Below, piece after piece: positions 34,944-44,037 of a stretch of DNA of 64,000 bases. The notes under the pieces are model-generated. The model was not told where the DNA came from. It did no database searches and saw only the letters and a program-made list of their open reading frames with translations. Location: positions 1 through 64,000 of the forward strand of contig CAIOYD010000052.1 in NCBI GenBank assembly GCA_903862415.1, read 5' to 3'. The translations under genes and the position numbers were made by a program. Positions within the stretch are counted from its first letter, which is position 1, and the number at the start of each line of letters is the position of its first letter. The stretch comes from an uncultured Oxalobacteraceae bacterium (GTDB lineage: Bacteria; Pseudomonadota; Gammaproteobacteria; Burkholderiales; Burkholderiaceae_D).

Positions 34944-35625
34944 TTCTATCGCCAAAGGAAAACTCTCCGCCTATCAGCGCTGGGAGATGACGTCGTTCGA
35001 AGAACCGGCTGCAGCAGCAAAGACTGCCGCACCTGCGGCCAAACTGGCGCCGACCACGCTCAAGGAACTCGAACAGTTCAAACTGGCGGCGCAAAAAGAA
35101 GGCTTTGCCAAAGGTTTCGAAGAAGGCCACGAAACCGGACTCAAAACCGGTGGACAGGAAAGTCAGCAGGCCATGCAGCAGGAATTAAGCGCTTTTCTGG
35201 CCATCAGCACCCAGTTCAACTCGTCACTGCAACAGGCTGAACATCTGGTGGCTCAGGACATCCTCGATCTGGCGCTGGATCTGGCCAAGGCGATGCTCAA
35301 AAGTGCGCTCAACGTTAATCCGCAACTCATTATTCCTATCGTCGAACAGGCAATTACCAGCCTGCCCTCAGTACAACAACCGGCGCAATTATTTTTAAAT
35401 GCCAAAGATGCCGCGCTGGTGAAAGCCAAAATCGGTGAAGAACTGAGCAAAACCGGCTGGGTCGTCGTCATTGATGCCGGCATGAAAGCCGGTGACTGCC
35501 GCATCGAAACCATGCGCAACCAGATCAATGCCAATATGCATACCCGCTGGCGGCAGCTCTCTGAAGCACTCGGACGCGATAACAGCTGGTATGACCCGCG
35601 TGAACCTTCTGACCGCGAGCATTGA
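34930..35625 (+). CDS. fliH: flagellar export apparatus protein FliH
   Basis: 231 residues from ATG 34930. TTG 34936, which has GGGGAGG six bases upstream, is an alternative start that changes only the first two residues. It has a KEGFAKGFEEGHETGLKTGG stretch with the GxxxG repeats of FliH, a long helix and a C-terminal domain (LSKTGWVVVIDAGMKAGDCR). It tethers and restrains the FliI ATPase at the export gate. It overlaps fliG by 14 bases and is 3 bases from fliI. Confidence 0.9.
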   Translation: MPLSDSIAKGKLSAYQRWEMTSFEEPAAAAKTAAPAAKLAPTTLKELEQFKLAAQKEGFAKGFEEGHETGLKTGGQESQQAMQQELSAFLAISTQFNSSLQQAEHLVAQDILDLALDLAKAMLKSALNVNPQLIIPIVEQAITSLPSVQQPAQLFLNAKDAALVKAKIGEELSKTGWVVVIDAGMKAGDCRIETMRNQINANMHTRWRQLSEALGRDNSWYDPREPSDREH

Positions 35626-35628
35626 CCC

Positions 35629-37038
35629 ATGCAAGAGAGCACTCCTCAGCTAACGTCACTCGGACTGTGCAAAACCTATTTGCACAATGCCAGGGAAGTC
35701 ATCAATCTGGTTGGCCATTTTGAAATTGCCGGACGCGTTACCCGTGTCACCGGACTGGTGATCGAAGCCGTTGGTATCAAACTGCCTATGGGCAGTGCCT
35801 GCATTATCCCGCTGCAAAACGGCGAAGAAATCAATGCCGAAATTGTCGGATTTGATAATGAAAAAGTATTCCTGATGCCGCAAAGTACCGTCGAAGGTCT
35901 CTTGCCCGGCACACCTGTGTATGCAGAAAAAACCACCCAGCAGATCTGTCCGGTGAATCTGACGATCCGCCCTTCGCGCCGCGCTGCCGACCGCACCCGC
36001 CATCTGCCGGTGGGGAATGAATTATTGGGACGCGTGCTCGATGGTGCCGGCAAGCCGCTCGACAGTCTCGGCCCGCTCAATACCACTCAGAGTGCGGCAC
36101 TGAAATCGCGTCCGATCAATCCACTGCACCGTGAACCAATTACCCAGATACTCGATGTGGGCGTGCGCGCCATCAACAGCATGCTCACCATCGGTCGCGG
36201 TCAGCGCATGGGATTGTTTGCCGGTTCCGGTATCGGTAAAAGCGTGCTGCTAGGCATGATGGCGCGCTATACCACAGCCGATGTGATTGTCGTCGGCTTG
36301 ATTGGTGAACGCGGTCGCGAAGTGAAAGAATTTATTGAACAGATTCTCGGCGCTGCCGGTCTGGCGCGCTCAGTGGTGGTGGCCGCTCCGGCCGACACAC
36401 CACCGCTCATGCGACTTCAGGGCGCGGCCTATGCCACCACGATCGCCGAATATTTCCGCGATCAGGGTAAAAGCGTGTTGCTGATTATGGACTCGCTTAC
36501 CCGTTATGCCATGGCACAGCGCGAAATCGCCCTGGCCATCGGTGAACCTCCTGCCACCAAAGGTTATCCGCCCTCGGTGTTTGCCAAACTACCGTTACTG
36601 GTTGAACGCGCCGGCAACAGTCTGGCTGGCGGTGGCTCGATTACCGCCTTCTATACCGTTCTGACCGAAGGTGATGATCAGCAAGATCCGATCGCCGATT
36701 CTGCCCGCGCCATTTTGGATGGCCATATCGTTTTAAGCCGCACGCTGGCCGATTCCGGTCATTATCCGGCCATCGATATTGAACAATCCATCAGTCGTGC
36801 CATGACCAATATTGCCGGTGTGGCGCATCAAAAATCAGCCCGCAAGCTCAAACAGTTGGTATCCCGATATCAACATAGCCGGGATTTAATCAGCGTCGGC
36901 GCCTATACTGCAGGAACTGACCCGGTGCTGGATGAAGCGATCCTGCATCATCAGAAAATAGAGCATTTTTTACAACAGGATATCGGCGAACGTTCCACTA
37001 TTACCGAGAGCTTGGGGCAACTTACCGCGCTATTCTGA
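35629..37038 (+). CDS. fliI: flagellar export ATPase FliI
   Basis: 469 residues. N-terminal beta-barrel, then an F1-beta-like ATPase with Walker A AGSGIGKS (198-205), [15 protein letters not shown] and Walker [13 protein letters not shown]. The C-terminal part ends with [20 protein letters not shown]. It energises substrate unfolding and chaperone release for the flagellar type III export gate. All catalytic positions appear intact. Confidence 0.97.
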   Translation: MQESTPQLTSLGLCKTYLHNAREVINLVGHFEIAGRVTRVTGLVIEAVGIKLPMGSACIIPLQNGEEINAEIVGFDNEKVFLMPQSTVEGLLPGTPVYAEKTTQQICPVNLTIRPSRRAADRTRHLPVGNELLGRVLDGAGKPLDSLGPLNTTQSAALKSRPINPLHREPITQILDVGVRAINSMLTIGRGQRMGLFAGSGIGKSVLLGMMARYTTADVIVVGLIGERGREVKEFIEQILGAAGLARSVVVAAPADTPPLMRLQGAAYATTIAEYFRDQGKSVLLIMDSLTRYAMAQREIALAIGEPPATKGYPPSVFAKLPLLVERAGNSLAGGGSITAFYTVLTEGDDQQDPIADSARAILDGHIVLSRTLADSGHYPAIDIEQSISRAMTNIAGVAHQKSARKLKQLVSRYQHSRDLISVGAYTAGTDPVLDEAILHHQKIEHFLQQDIGERSTITESLGQLTALF

Positions 37039-37088
37039 GAATTGATTCCGTCAGCACCCACCTATACTGATCTCATAGGGGAAAAATC

Positions 37089-37529
37089 ATGGCTCAAACG
37101 TCACCACTGGCAACATTAATTGAATTGGCTGAAAAGCAAACCGACGAGGCCGCGGCCAAACTGGGTAAAGCAATCCATCACAGCGAAGAGCTGGAGCAAA
37201 AATTGTTATTGCTAAAACAATATCGTGATGATTACTCCACCAAAATGCAAACAGAAATGCAAAGCGGCAAAGGCATGCAGCAAATCCGTAACTTTCAGCT
37301 ATTTTTAAGCAAAATCGACGACGCCATCACTGGTCAGCATCAATTGGTCATCGATGGCAAACGCCGCGTGCAAATTGAACAACAACACTGGCAGGAGCAG
37401 GAACGCAAACGGCTGTCATATAACACGCTGGAAGTGCGCGCCGAAAAGGTGTTGCAAAAAAAAGAATTGATGCGCGACCAGAAGCAAAATGATGAACACA
37501 GCAACAGACAGGCATTTTATAAACGCTGA
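37089..37529 (+). CDS. fliJ: flagellar export chaperone/stalk protein FliJ
   Basis: 146 residues, almost wholly a two-helix antiparallel coiled coil rich in Gln, Lys and Glu (LIELAEKQTDEAAAKLGKAI, then RRVQIEQQHWQEQERKRLSY). FliJ is the central stalk of the FliI hexamer and cycles export chaperones. AGGGG precedes the ATG by about 8 bases. It follows fliI by 50 bases. Identity rests on the helical pattern and operon position. Confidence 0.9.
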   Translation: MAQTSPLATLIELAEKQTDEAAAKLGKAIHHSEELEQKLLLLKQYRDDYSTKMQTEMQSGKGMQQIRNFQLFLSKIDDAITGQHQLVIDGKRRVQIEQQHWQEQERKRLSYNTLEVRAEKVLQKKELMRDQKQNDEHSNRQAFYKR

Positions 37530-37556
37530 TTGATTTCAGCTCACCAGGTCACCATC

Positions 37557-38855
37557 ATGCAAGCTACTGCCCCTACCGCCGCTGCCGTTATCACCAGTGC
37601 CCCCGCACCCCAGGCGGGAAATAACGCCCCGACCACGTCCGAGGGTGCGAGCTTCAGTCAGATGCTGCATCATGAAATCAACCATAAACCGGCTGCTGCA
37701 CCTGCAACAGTACCTGCAGCCAAACCAACACCAGCGGCAACTGCAGCAACAACAGTGCCTGTCTTTGCCAAAAAAACCGATGCACCAAAAGTGGCTACGC
37801 CAGACAGTAAACTGCCGTCTACTCCAGCCACCCTGCTGAGCACTGTCATCAGTGATGCCAGTACAGTGAGCAGCATTTCCAAAGACAGCAAAGACAGCAA
37901 AATCGTCGACACCACTACACCAGCACCAGCCAGCATAGACCCGACACAGATGGCCAGTGCGGTCGCCGCCATGGCCATACCGTTACAGAACAGCGTCACC
38001 CCGGACGTCAAAGCAGCACCCGTCAATAATCCGACCGAGATTGTCGCCAATACACCGAACGTGGCAGCACAAATCAGCACCCCTGCTGTCGTCGCAGCCA
38101 GTCAGGAACAACAAACGGCGCAGTTAAGCACCAGCGTCGATGCCGCCACCACACCATTTGCCAACTTACTGGGTACACAATCGGGCAGCAGTAAACCAAC
38201 AGAAAAAATACCGCCCACAGCCGATCAGTCCAAGCTTACTGCCGCAATCAGCATCACACCGGCCGTGTTACCCAACAGCCTGACTGAATTAATCGGCAAC
38301 AGCGCAGGTAACAGTGTGCAGACTGTCAAAGCAGCCAATCAGAATTTAAGTGCCGCCCAGTTCAATGCCATCGCGCCAGTACTCAATGCGCCAGTCAACA
38401 GCAATGCCGCCAGCGACAGCAATCAAAGCAGCAATGTGATCGCGCCGCCTGTCGGCACACCCGACTGGAATCAGTCGGTCGGACAAAAAATTACCTGGAT
38501 GGCTGGCAATGGTCAACAAACCGCAACCCTGACGCTCAATCCGCCCGACCTGGGACCCATGCAGGTTGTCATCAATGTGCATAACCAACATGCCAGTGCG
38601 ACCTTTATTTCGCACCAGCCGGAAGTGCGTGCCGCACTCGAAAGTGCCATCCCCAAGTTACGTGAAATGATGGGCCAATCCGGCATTCAGTTAGGCGACT
38701 GCAATGTCAACAGTCAAAGCAAACAGCAGCAAGAATTTGCCCAGCGTCAGTCAACCTCATCTGGCACAGCCATCAATGGCATAGTCGGAACAGTCAGTCT
38801 GATGCCGTCCGGTCACACTGGCGGCAATCTCGGTCTGGTTGATACGTTTGTTTAA
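37557..38855 (+). CDS. fliK: flagellar hook-length control protein FliK
   Basis: 432 residues from ATG 37557; an in-frame TTG at 37530 is less likely. The first 290 residues are Ala/Thr/Pro-rich low complexity (the molecular ruler region). The C-domain has TLTLNPPDLGPMQVVINVHN and EVRAALESAIPKLREMMGQS, the Flg_hook signature that touches FlhB and ends hook growth. It is exported during hook assembly. It is in the canonical position after fliJ, in contrast to the paralogue at 29240. Confidence 0.93.
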   Translation: MQATAPTAAAVITSAPAPQAGNNAPTTSEGASFSQMLHHEINHKPAAAPATVPAAKPTPAATAATTVPVFAKKTDAPKVATPDSKLPSTPATLLSTVISDASTVSSISKDSKDSKIVDTTTPAPASIDPTQMASAVAAMAIPLQNSVTPDVKAAPVNNPTEIVANTPNVAAQISTPAVVAASQEQQTAQLSTSVDAATTPFANLLGTQSGSSKPTEKIPPTADQSKLTAAISITPAVLPNSLTELIGNSAGNSVQTVKAANQNLSAAQFNAIAPVLNAPVNSNAASDSNQSSNVIAPPVGTPDWNQSVGQKITWMAGNGQQTATLTLNPPDLGPMQVVINVHNQHASATFISHQPEVRAALESAIPKLREMMGQSGIQLGDCNVNSQSKQQQEFAQRQSTSSGTAINGIVGTVSLMPSGHTGGNLGLVDTFV

Positions 38856-38912
38856 AACCGATTCCATTCAATTGCACACTACTGAAAATCATTACCCTTC
38901 AAGGAAATAACG

Positions 38913-39437
38913 ATGTCCAAACCAGCACCCAAAGCAGAAGAAGGCGCCGACGCTCCGGCAAGCGGCGCAAAAAAGAAAAAACTGATTATCATTATTGTGA
39001 TCGTCGCTGTGATTCTGGCCGGTGCCGGTGGTGCGGCCGCATTACTCATGGGTAAAAAAGATCCGAATAAAAAAGAAGAAAAAAAAGCCGCCGAAAAAGC
39101 CTCGCCACCGGTGTTTTTGAATCTGGAAAATTTTGTGGTCAATCTGCAGTCAGACAATGGTGAAAAATATCTTCAGGCTGGTATTACCCTGCAAGTCAAA
39201 AATGAAGAACAGGTCACCTATTACAAAACCAATATGCCGGCGCTGCGCAGCCGATTGCTATTGCTCATGTCCACCAAAGATGCCAATGAATTGCTGACTC
39301 ACGACGGCAAAATCAAACTGGCCGAAGAAATCAGCGTCCAGGCAGAAAAGCCGTACAGCAAGGATGAAGTTTCTCCCAAAGAGGAAGAAGAGCGCAAGAT
39401 CCAGGGTGTGTACTTTACTGCTTTCATGATTCAATAA
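38913..39437 (+). CDS. fliL: flagellar basal body-associated protein FliL
   Basis: 174 residues. Lys-rich start, one membrane helix (about 24-47, LIIIIVIVAVILAGAGGAAA), a charged linker and a periplasmic FliL domain (PVFLNLENFVVNLQSDNGEK through LRSRLLLLMSTKDANELLT and the ending VYFTAFMIQ). It stabilises stator units around the motor. AAGGAA precedes the ATG by 6 bases. First of fliLMNOPQR. Confidence 0.94.
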   Translation: MSKPAPKAEEGADAPASGAKKKKLIIIIVIVAVILAGAGGAAALLMGKKDPNKKEEKKAAEKASPPVFLNLENFVVNLQSDNGEKYLQAGITLQVKNEEQVTYYKTNMPALRSRLLLLMSTKDANELLTHDGKIKLAEEISVQAEKPYSKDEVSPKEEEERKIQGVYFTAFMIQ

Positions 39438-39449
39438 CCCAGAAAAACT

Positions 39450-40475
39450 ATGGCTGATAATTTTCTCTCCCAGGAAGAAGTCGATGCGCTGTTAAAAGGC
39501 GTCACCGGGGATCAGGACGACGCGGAATCCGATGAGGATACCAGTGGGGTACGTACCTACAATCTGGCCACGCAGGAACGTATCGTGCGCGGCCGCATGC
39601 CGACGCTGGAAATTATCAATGAACGCTTTGCGCGTCTCTTGCGTATCGGTTTGTTTAATTTTTTGCGCCGCAGTGCTGAAGTCTCCGTCGGCACGGTACG
39701 GGTTTCCAAATACAGTGAATTTATCCGCAATCTGGTGGTGCCGACCAACCTGAATCTGGTGCATATGAAACCGCTGCGCGGCACGGCATTGATCGTCATG
39801 GACCCGAATCTGGTGTTTTTGCTGGTCGATAATCTGTTTGGCGGTGACGGTCGTTTTCACACCCGGGTTGAAGGTCGTGACTTTACTCAGACTGAACAGC
39901 GCATTATTTTACGCATCCTCGATATTCTGTTCGAAACCTATTCCAAATCCTGGAATCCGGTCTACCCGATCGAGTTTGAATATATCCGTTCTGAAATGAA
40001 CACCCAGTTCGCCAACATTGCCACGCCCAATGAAGTCGTGGTCTCGACCACCTTTACCATCGAACTCGGCCCGGTCAGTGGTGAAATGCATTTCTGCATG
40101 CCGTACTCGATGATAGAACCGATACGCGACACCCTCACCTCCAGTCTGCAGGGTGAGACGCTGGAAGTGGATAAACGCTGGGTGCGTTTAATGACACAAC
40201 AAATTCAGATCGCCGAAGTCGAAATTGTCGCTGATCTGGGTACCGCCAACATGCATCTGGGTGACATTCTCAATCTGCGGGTGGGCGACATTATTCCTTT
40301 GTCGGTACCGGATTTACTCTCGGCCAAAGTAGATGGCACGCCGGTAATGGAATGCAAATACGGAATTTTTAATGACCAATATGCGCTCAAGGTGGAAAAA
40401 CTGCTTTCCTCCAGCGCACAGGAAGTCGCACTAGAGGCGCAAGCCGAAGTCAAGCGAGGAGTACAACATGGATGA
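39450..40475 (+). CDS. fliM: flagellar motor switch protein FliM
   Basis: 341 residues. It starts MADNFLSQEEVDALLKGVTG, the peptide that binds CheY-P, then the CheC-like middle domain (GLFNFLRRSAEVSVG, FGGDGRF near 130) and a SpoA C-domain (HLGDILNLRVGDIIPLSVPD). It is a C-ring component that sets rotation sense. It ends overlapping fliN by 8 bases. Confidence 0.97.
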   Translation: MADNFLSQEEVDALLKGVTGDQDDAESDEDTSGVRTYNLATQERIVRGRMPTLEIINERFARLLRIGLFNFLRRSAEVSVGTVRVSKYSEFIRNLVVPTNLNLVHMKPLRGTALIVMDPNLVFLLVDNLFGGDGRFHTRVEGRDFTQTEQRIILRILDILFETYSKSWNPVYPIEFEYIRSEMNTQFANIATPNEVVVSTTFTIELGPVSGEMHFCMPYSMIEPIRDTLTSSLQGETLEVDKRWVRLMTQQIQIAEVEIVADLGTANMHLGDILNLRVGDIIPLSVPDLLSAKVDGTPVMECKYGIFNDQYALKVEKLLSSSAQEVALEAQAEVKRGVQHG

Positions 40476-40899
40476 AAATACATCAGCAGACGAAGCTGCA
40501 CCGATCAGTGAAGACGATTGGGGCGCGGCGATTGCCGAACAAGAAAAAGCCGATGCCACTGCCGCCGCCAAGGCTGCTGAACCACAGGCGACCGTGTTTC
40601 AGGAATTGAGCCCGAAGCAGAATAAAATCGAAACCCACAACGATATCGATTTTATTCTCGATATTCCGGTACAGCTGACGGTGGAATTGGGGCGCACTAA
40701 AATTGCGATTAAAAATTTGCTGCAACTGGCTCAAGGTTCGGTGGTGGAACTCGATGGCCTGGCCGGTGAACCGATGGATGTTCTGGTCAATGGCTGCCTG
40801 ATTGCCCAGGGTGAGGTGGTGGTAGTGAATGACAAATTCGGTATTCGCCTGACTGACATTATCACTCCCGCTGAACGCATCCGGAAACTAAATAAATGA
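40468..40899 (+). CDS. fliN: flagellar motor switch protein FliN
   Basis: 143 residues. Acidic, variable N-terminus (about 1-60), then the SpoA domain IDFILDIPVQLTVELGRTKI, LLQLAQGSVVELDGLAGEPM and DVLVNGCLIAQGEVVVVNDK, ending with IITPAERIRKL. It forms the lower C-ring with FliM. It overlaps fliM by 8 bases and fliO by ATGA. Confidence 0.96.
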   Translation: MDENTSADEAAPISEDDWGAAIAEQEKADATAAAKAAEPQATVFQELSPKQNKIETHNDIDFILDIPVQLTVELGRTKIAIKNLLQLAQGSVVELDGLAGEPMDVLVNGCLIAQGEVVVVNDKFGIRLTDIITPAERIRKLNK

Positions 40900-41303
40900 A
40901 ATTATTTTTTTTACTGTTGTTCTCTGTTGCCAGTTGCCAGGCCGCCGACGAAGCTGTGAATTCGGCTTCCGGCAATCTGCTGCAGGTAACGTTGAGTCTG
41001 GTGCTGGTGCTGGGGCTGATTATTGCCATCAGCATGGGTTTTAAAAAATTCGGCATTAACCGCATGCAGAGCAATCTGCCGGTCAGTGTCATCGGCGCGG
41101 TCAGCATCGGCAATCATCAGCGTCTTATGGTGATCGAAGTCGGTGAAGAATGGATCGTGCTGGGTGTCACGCCGCAAAACATTTCCACCATTACCTCGCT
41201 GCCGCGCCAATCAGCTGAGGTCACGGTCACAGATATCACCAAACCCAATTTCGCTACCTGGATGCAAAGCACCCTGGAAAAGTACCATGCTAAAAAAAAT
41301 TAA
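40896..41303 (+). CDS. fliO: flagellar biosynthesis protein FliO
   Basis: 135 residues. Signal-like N-terminus ([14 protein letters not shown]), a second membrane helix about 27-48 ([20 protein letters not shown]) and a cytoplasmic FliO domain ([20 protein letters not shown], then [16 protein letters not shown]). It assists FliP assembly in the export gate. It overlaps fliN (4 bases) and fliP (17 bases). The extra N-terminal signal is common outside enterics. Confidence 0.92.
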   Translation: MKLFFLLLFSVASCQAADEAVNSASGNLLQVTLSLVLVLGLIIAISMGFKKFGINRMQSNLPVSVIGAVSIGNHQRLMVIEVGEEWIVLGVTPQNISTITSLPRQSAEVTVTDITKPNFATWMQSTLEKYHAKKN

Positions 41304-42060
41304 TCCCGACTTAGCCCCTTATCTGAAACTGGCCCTGTTTATCGTTGCCGTGATTATTCTGAGTACCTTTTCGAATTCCTCCTTTGCCCAGGTACCGGTG
41401 ATTACCAGCACACCGGCGCCCGGCGGCGGACAGAATTACGTGCTCAGCATCCAGACACTGTTACTGTTGACGTCACTGACGTTTTTACCTGCCGCCCTGC
41501 TGATGATGACCAGCTTTACCCGCATCATCATCGTGCTGTCGCTGCTGCGTCAGGCCATCGGCACCCAAAGCTCGCCACCGAATCAGGTAATGGTAGGGCT
41601 GGCACTGTTTTTAACGCTGTTCGTTATGAGTCCGGTAATCGATAAAATCTATGCCGATGCCTATCAACCTTTCAGTGAAAACAAAATCACCTTTACCGAT
41701 GCACTCGACAAAGGTGCCGGACCACTGAAACAGTTCATGATGAAACAAACCCGTCAGACTGATCTGGCACTGTACATCAAACTTTCGCGCGCCCCCAAAA
41801 TCGCCGGTCCGGAAGATGTGCCACTAACGGTATTGGTACCGGCCTTCATCACCAGCGAGCTAAAAACCGCCTTTCAGATCAGCTTTGCGATTTTTATTCC
41901 CTTTTTAATTATCGACATGGTGGTCGCCTGCGTGCTCATGTCCATGGGAATGATGATGATGTCACCTGCCACGGTATCACTGCCATTTAAATTAATGCTG
42001 TTTGTCCTCGTCGATGGCTGGCAGTTATTGATCGGCTCACTGGCGCAGAGTTTTTACTGA
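41287..42060 (+). CDS. fliP: flagellar export gate protein FliP
   Basis: 257 residues from ATG 41287, the conserved start for a form with a cleavable signal ([20 protein letters not shown]). Four membrane helices, and the FliP blocks [40 protein letters not shown] and [20 protein letters not shown] with its Met-rich gate loop. The frame remains open to 41143 inside fliO, but that part is not FliP. It forms the core of the export channel with FliQ and FliR. Confidence 0.97.
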   Translation: MLKKINPDLAPYLKLALFIVAVIILSTFSNSSFAQVPVITSTPAPGGGQNYVLSIQTLLLLTSLTFLPAALLMMTSFTRIIIVLSLLRQAIGTQSSPPNQVMVGLALFLTLFVMSPVIDKIYADAYQPFSENKITFTDALDKGAGPLKQFMMKQTRQTDLALYIKLSRAPKIAGPEDVPLTVLVPAFITSELKTAFQISFAIFIPFLIIDMVVACVLMSMGMMMMSPATVSLPFKLMLFVLVDGWQLLIGSLAQSFY

Positions 42061-42082
42061 CGCCCCCAACCGGAGTTTACTC

Positions 42083-42352
42083 ATGAGTCCCGAACATGTG
42101 ATGACGATAGGCCGCCAGGCCATGCAGGTCACGTTAATGATTGCTGTACCGATGCTACTGGTGGCACTGGTCATCGGTTTGCTGGTAAGTATTTTTCAGG
42201 CTGCTACCCAGATTAATGAAATGACGCTGTCCTTTATTCCGAAACTCATCGGGGTATTTCTGGTACTCGATCTGGCTGGCCCGTGGATGCTGACCATACT
42301 GACAGACTATATGCGTCAGTTGTTTACCAGCATCCCTACGCTGGTGAGCTAA
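42083..42352 (+). CDS. fliQ: flagellar export gate protein FliQ
   Basis: 89 residues with two membrane helices. It contains GRQAMQVTLMIAVPMLLVAL and VSIFQAATQINEMTLSFIPK, the FliQ signature. Four copies pack around FliP and FliR in the export gate. GGAG lies about 7 bases before the ATG. It is 22 bases after fliP and 7 bases before fliR. Confidence 0.96.
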   Translation: MSPEHVMTIGRQAMQVTLMIAVPMLLVALVIGLLVSIFQAATQINEMTLSFIPKLIGVFLVLDLAGPWMLTILTDYMRQLFTSIPTLVS

Positions 42353-42359
42353 AGCACCG

Positions 42360-43130
42360 ATGATCCATCTGTCCTCCAACCAGTTACTGCTGTGGATTAA
42401 TTCGTTTCTCTGGCCGCTGACGCGCATACTCGGCATGCTGGCTGTCGCTCCCATCGTCGGCAGCGCCGCCATTCCGGTGCCCATCAAAATCAGCTTTGGC
42501 GTCGCATTAGCTGCACTGGTCGCCCCTACTCTGACCAACGTGCCGTTAATCGATCCGGTATCAGTTGAAGGCATGGTCATCACGGCCCAGCAAGTCATTA
42601 TCGGCACCGCCATGGGCTTCACGCTGCAAATCGCTTTTGCCTGTGTCGACATGGCAGGCGAGCTGATCAGCATGTCGATGGGACTGGGTTTTGCTTCTTT
42701 TTATGATCCGCAAACCAAAGCCAGCACACCGGCGCTGGGACAGTTTTTAACTCTGCTGGCCACGATACTTTTTTTAAGCCTGAATCTGCATCTGGTGATG
42801 ATTTCCACCCTGGTGGAAAGCTTTACCAAACTGCCCATCGGTGGCAACCTGCATGACCATGCCAGTCTGTGGCTGCATCTGGTGTCAACCGCCGCGGTGA
42901 TTTTCAGCTCGGGTGTACAACTGGCGCTGCCTATCATTGCCGCCCTGCTGGTGACCAATATTGCGCTGGGAATTTTAACCAGAGCAGCACCGCAACTCAA
43001 TCTGTTTGGTATCGGCTTTCCCATCACCATGAGCGTCGGTTTTATCATGTTGCTGATATTGATTCCCTACCTGGCCAAACCAATTCAGCTGATTTTTGAA
43101 ATCGGACTGCAAAATACCGCGCTGCATTAA
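42360..43130 (+). CDS. fliR: flagellar export gate protein FliR
   Basis: 256 residues, about six membrane helices, with PLTRILGMLAVAPIVGSAAI at the N-terminus, ELISMSMGLGFASFYDPQTK in the middle and LNLFGIGFPITMSVGFIMLL near the end. A single copy completes the FliPQR gate. Last gene of the fli run; flhB, its usual next partner, does not follow here. Confidence 0.96.
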   Translation: MIHLSSNQLLLWINSFLWPLTRILGMLAVAPIVGSAAIPVPIKISFGVALAALVAPTLTNVPLIDPVSVEGMVITAQQVIIGTAMGFTLQIAFACVDMAGELISMSMGLGFASFYDPQTKASTPALGQFLTLLATILFLSLNLHLVMISTLVESFTKLPIGGNLHDHASLWLHLVSTAAVIFSSGVQLALPIIAALLVTNIALGILTRAAPQLNLFGIGFPITMSVGFIMLLILIPYLAKPIQLIFEIGLQNTALH

Positions 43131-43285
43131 CATCGGCAGCGCGCTGTAACACTGAGACAACAACCACGCTCGCAAATTAGCCCCGGCCAAGGCAATTTCT
43201 TGGTTTTGAGCAATACCCCATAGTATTATTCGTCTGGAAGTTTTATAGATAGCGATCCCTTTAACACCAGACAATGGAAATAAAA

Positions 43286-43963
43286 ATGAAAACCAAAAAC
43301 TTAGCCGCAATCACCCTCACCGCCCTCGCTGCCACCTTATGCAGCAGCAGTTTTGCCGAAGTCGGCGTAGGAGTTCGTGCCGGCACAACGGGCCTGGGTG
43401 TTGACCTCGGTTTCTCTCTGGTTCCGACACTGGCAGCACGGGTTGGTTACAGCGAATTAAGCATCAACAAAACAGCCAATTCCAATGACGCCAACTATGA
43501 CGGCAAATTGAAACTTTCCAACTTCAGCGCCTTGCTGGACTGGTCCCCGTTAGGACCGTTCCGCATCACCGGCGGTCTGGTCGGCGACAACAACAAGATC
43601 AATGTCACAGGCAAACCACAATCAGGCATCCTCACTCTGAATGGCACCAGCTACGATCAGACTCAGTTGGGCTCGGTCGTGGGCACGATCAAAAGTAAAA
43701 ATTCCGTTGCTCCCTATCTGGGCGTAGGCTTTGGCAATGTGTCCGGCTTTGGGATCAATTTTTACAGCGATATTGGTGCCATGTTTCAGGGCGGAGCAAA
43801 ATCGAGCCTGACCGCCAATTGTGGCGCAGCCGCCCCAGCGGGCAGCGCGACTTGCAATCAGATTCAGTCGAATGTCGCCGGTGAACAACTCAGCCTGAAT
43901 AATAAAATCAGCGGATTCAAAGTGTATCCGGTGATCAGTGTTGGTTTGACTGTCGGATTCTGA
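43286..43963 (+). CDS. outer-membrane beta-barrel protein
   Basis: 225 residues from ATG 43286 (ATG 43274 is possible). Signal peptide ending SSSFA, followed by VGVGVRAGTTGLGVDLGFSL, typical of small barrels whose first strand begins at the mature N-terminus. Alternating strands follow and the final residue is Phe (SVGLTVGF), the outer-membrane sorting signal. One Cys pair (NCGAAAPAGSATC) is in a loop. It is related in style to OmpW/OprF-like porins but not assignable. It ends before a hairpin shared with the convergent peptidase gene. Confidence 0.75.
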   Translation: MKTKNLAAITLTALAATLCSSSFAEVGVGVRAGTTGLGVDLGFSLVPTLAARVGYSELSINKTANSNDANYDGKLKLSNFSALLDWSPLGPFRITGGLVGDNNKINVTGKPQSGILTLNGTSYDQTQLGSVVGTIKSKNSVAPYLGVGFGNVSGFGINFYSDIGAMFQGGAKSSLTANCGAAAPAGSATCNQIQSNVAGEQLSLNNKISGFKVYPVISVGLTVGF

Positions 43964-43977
43964 TAGTCAGTCAGGAT

Positions 43978-44011
43978 GTAGCACAGAGAACAAATTTGCT
44001 CCCTGTGCTAC
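43978..44011. terminator. bidirectional-type hairpin between convergent genes
   Basis: GTAGCACAG (43978-43986) and CTGTGCTAC (44003-44011) form a perfect 9-base-pair stem. There is no clear T-run. Position between the outer-membrane protein stop and the M13 peptidase stop suggests a terminator for both. Confidence 0.5.
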
Positions 44012-44037
44012 GGCGTCTCACAAAACCAACATCGCCG

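Noticed and set aside
41143-41286. N-terminal extension of FliP
   Set aside because: It overlaps fliO in another frame and FliP similarity begins at ATG 41287.
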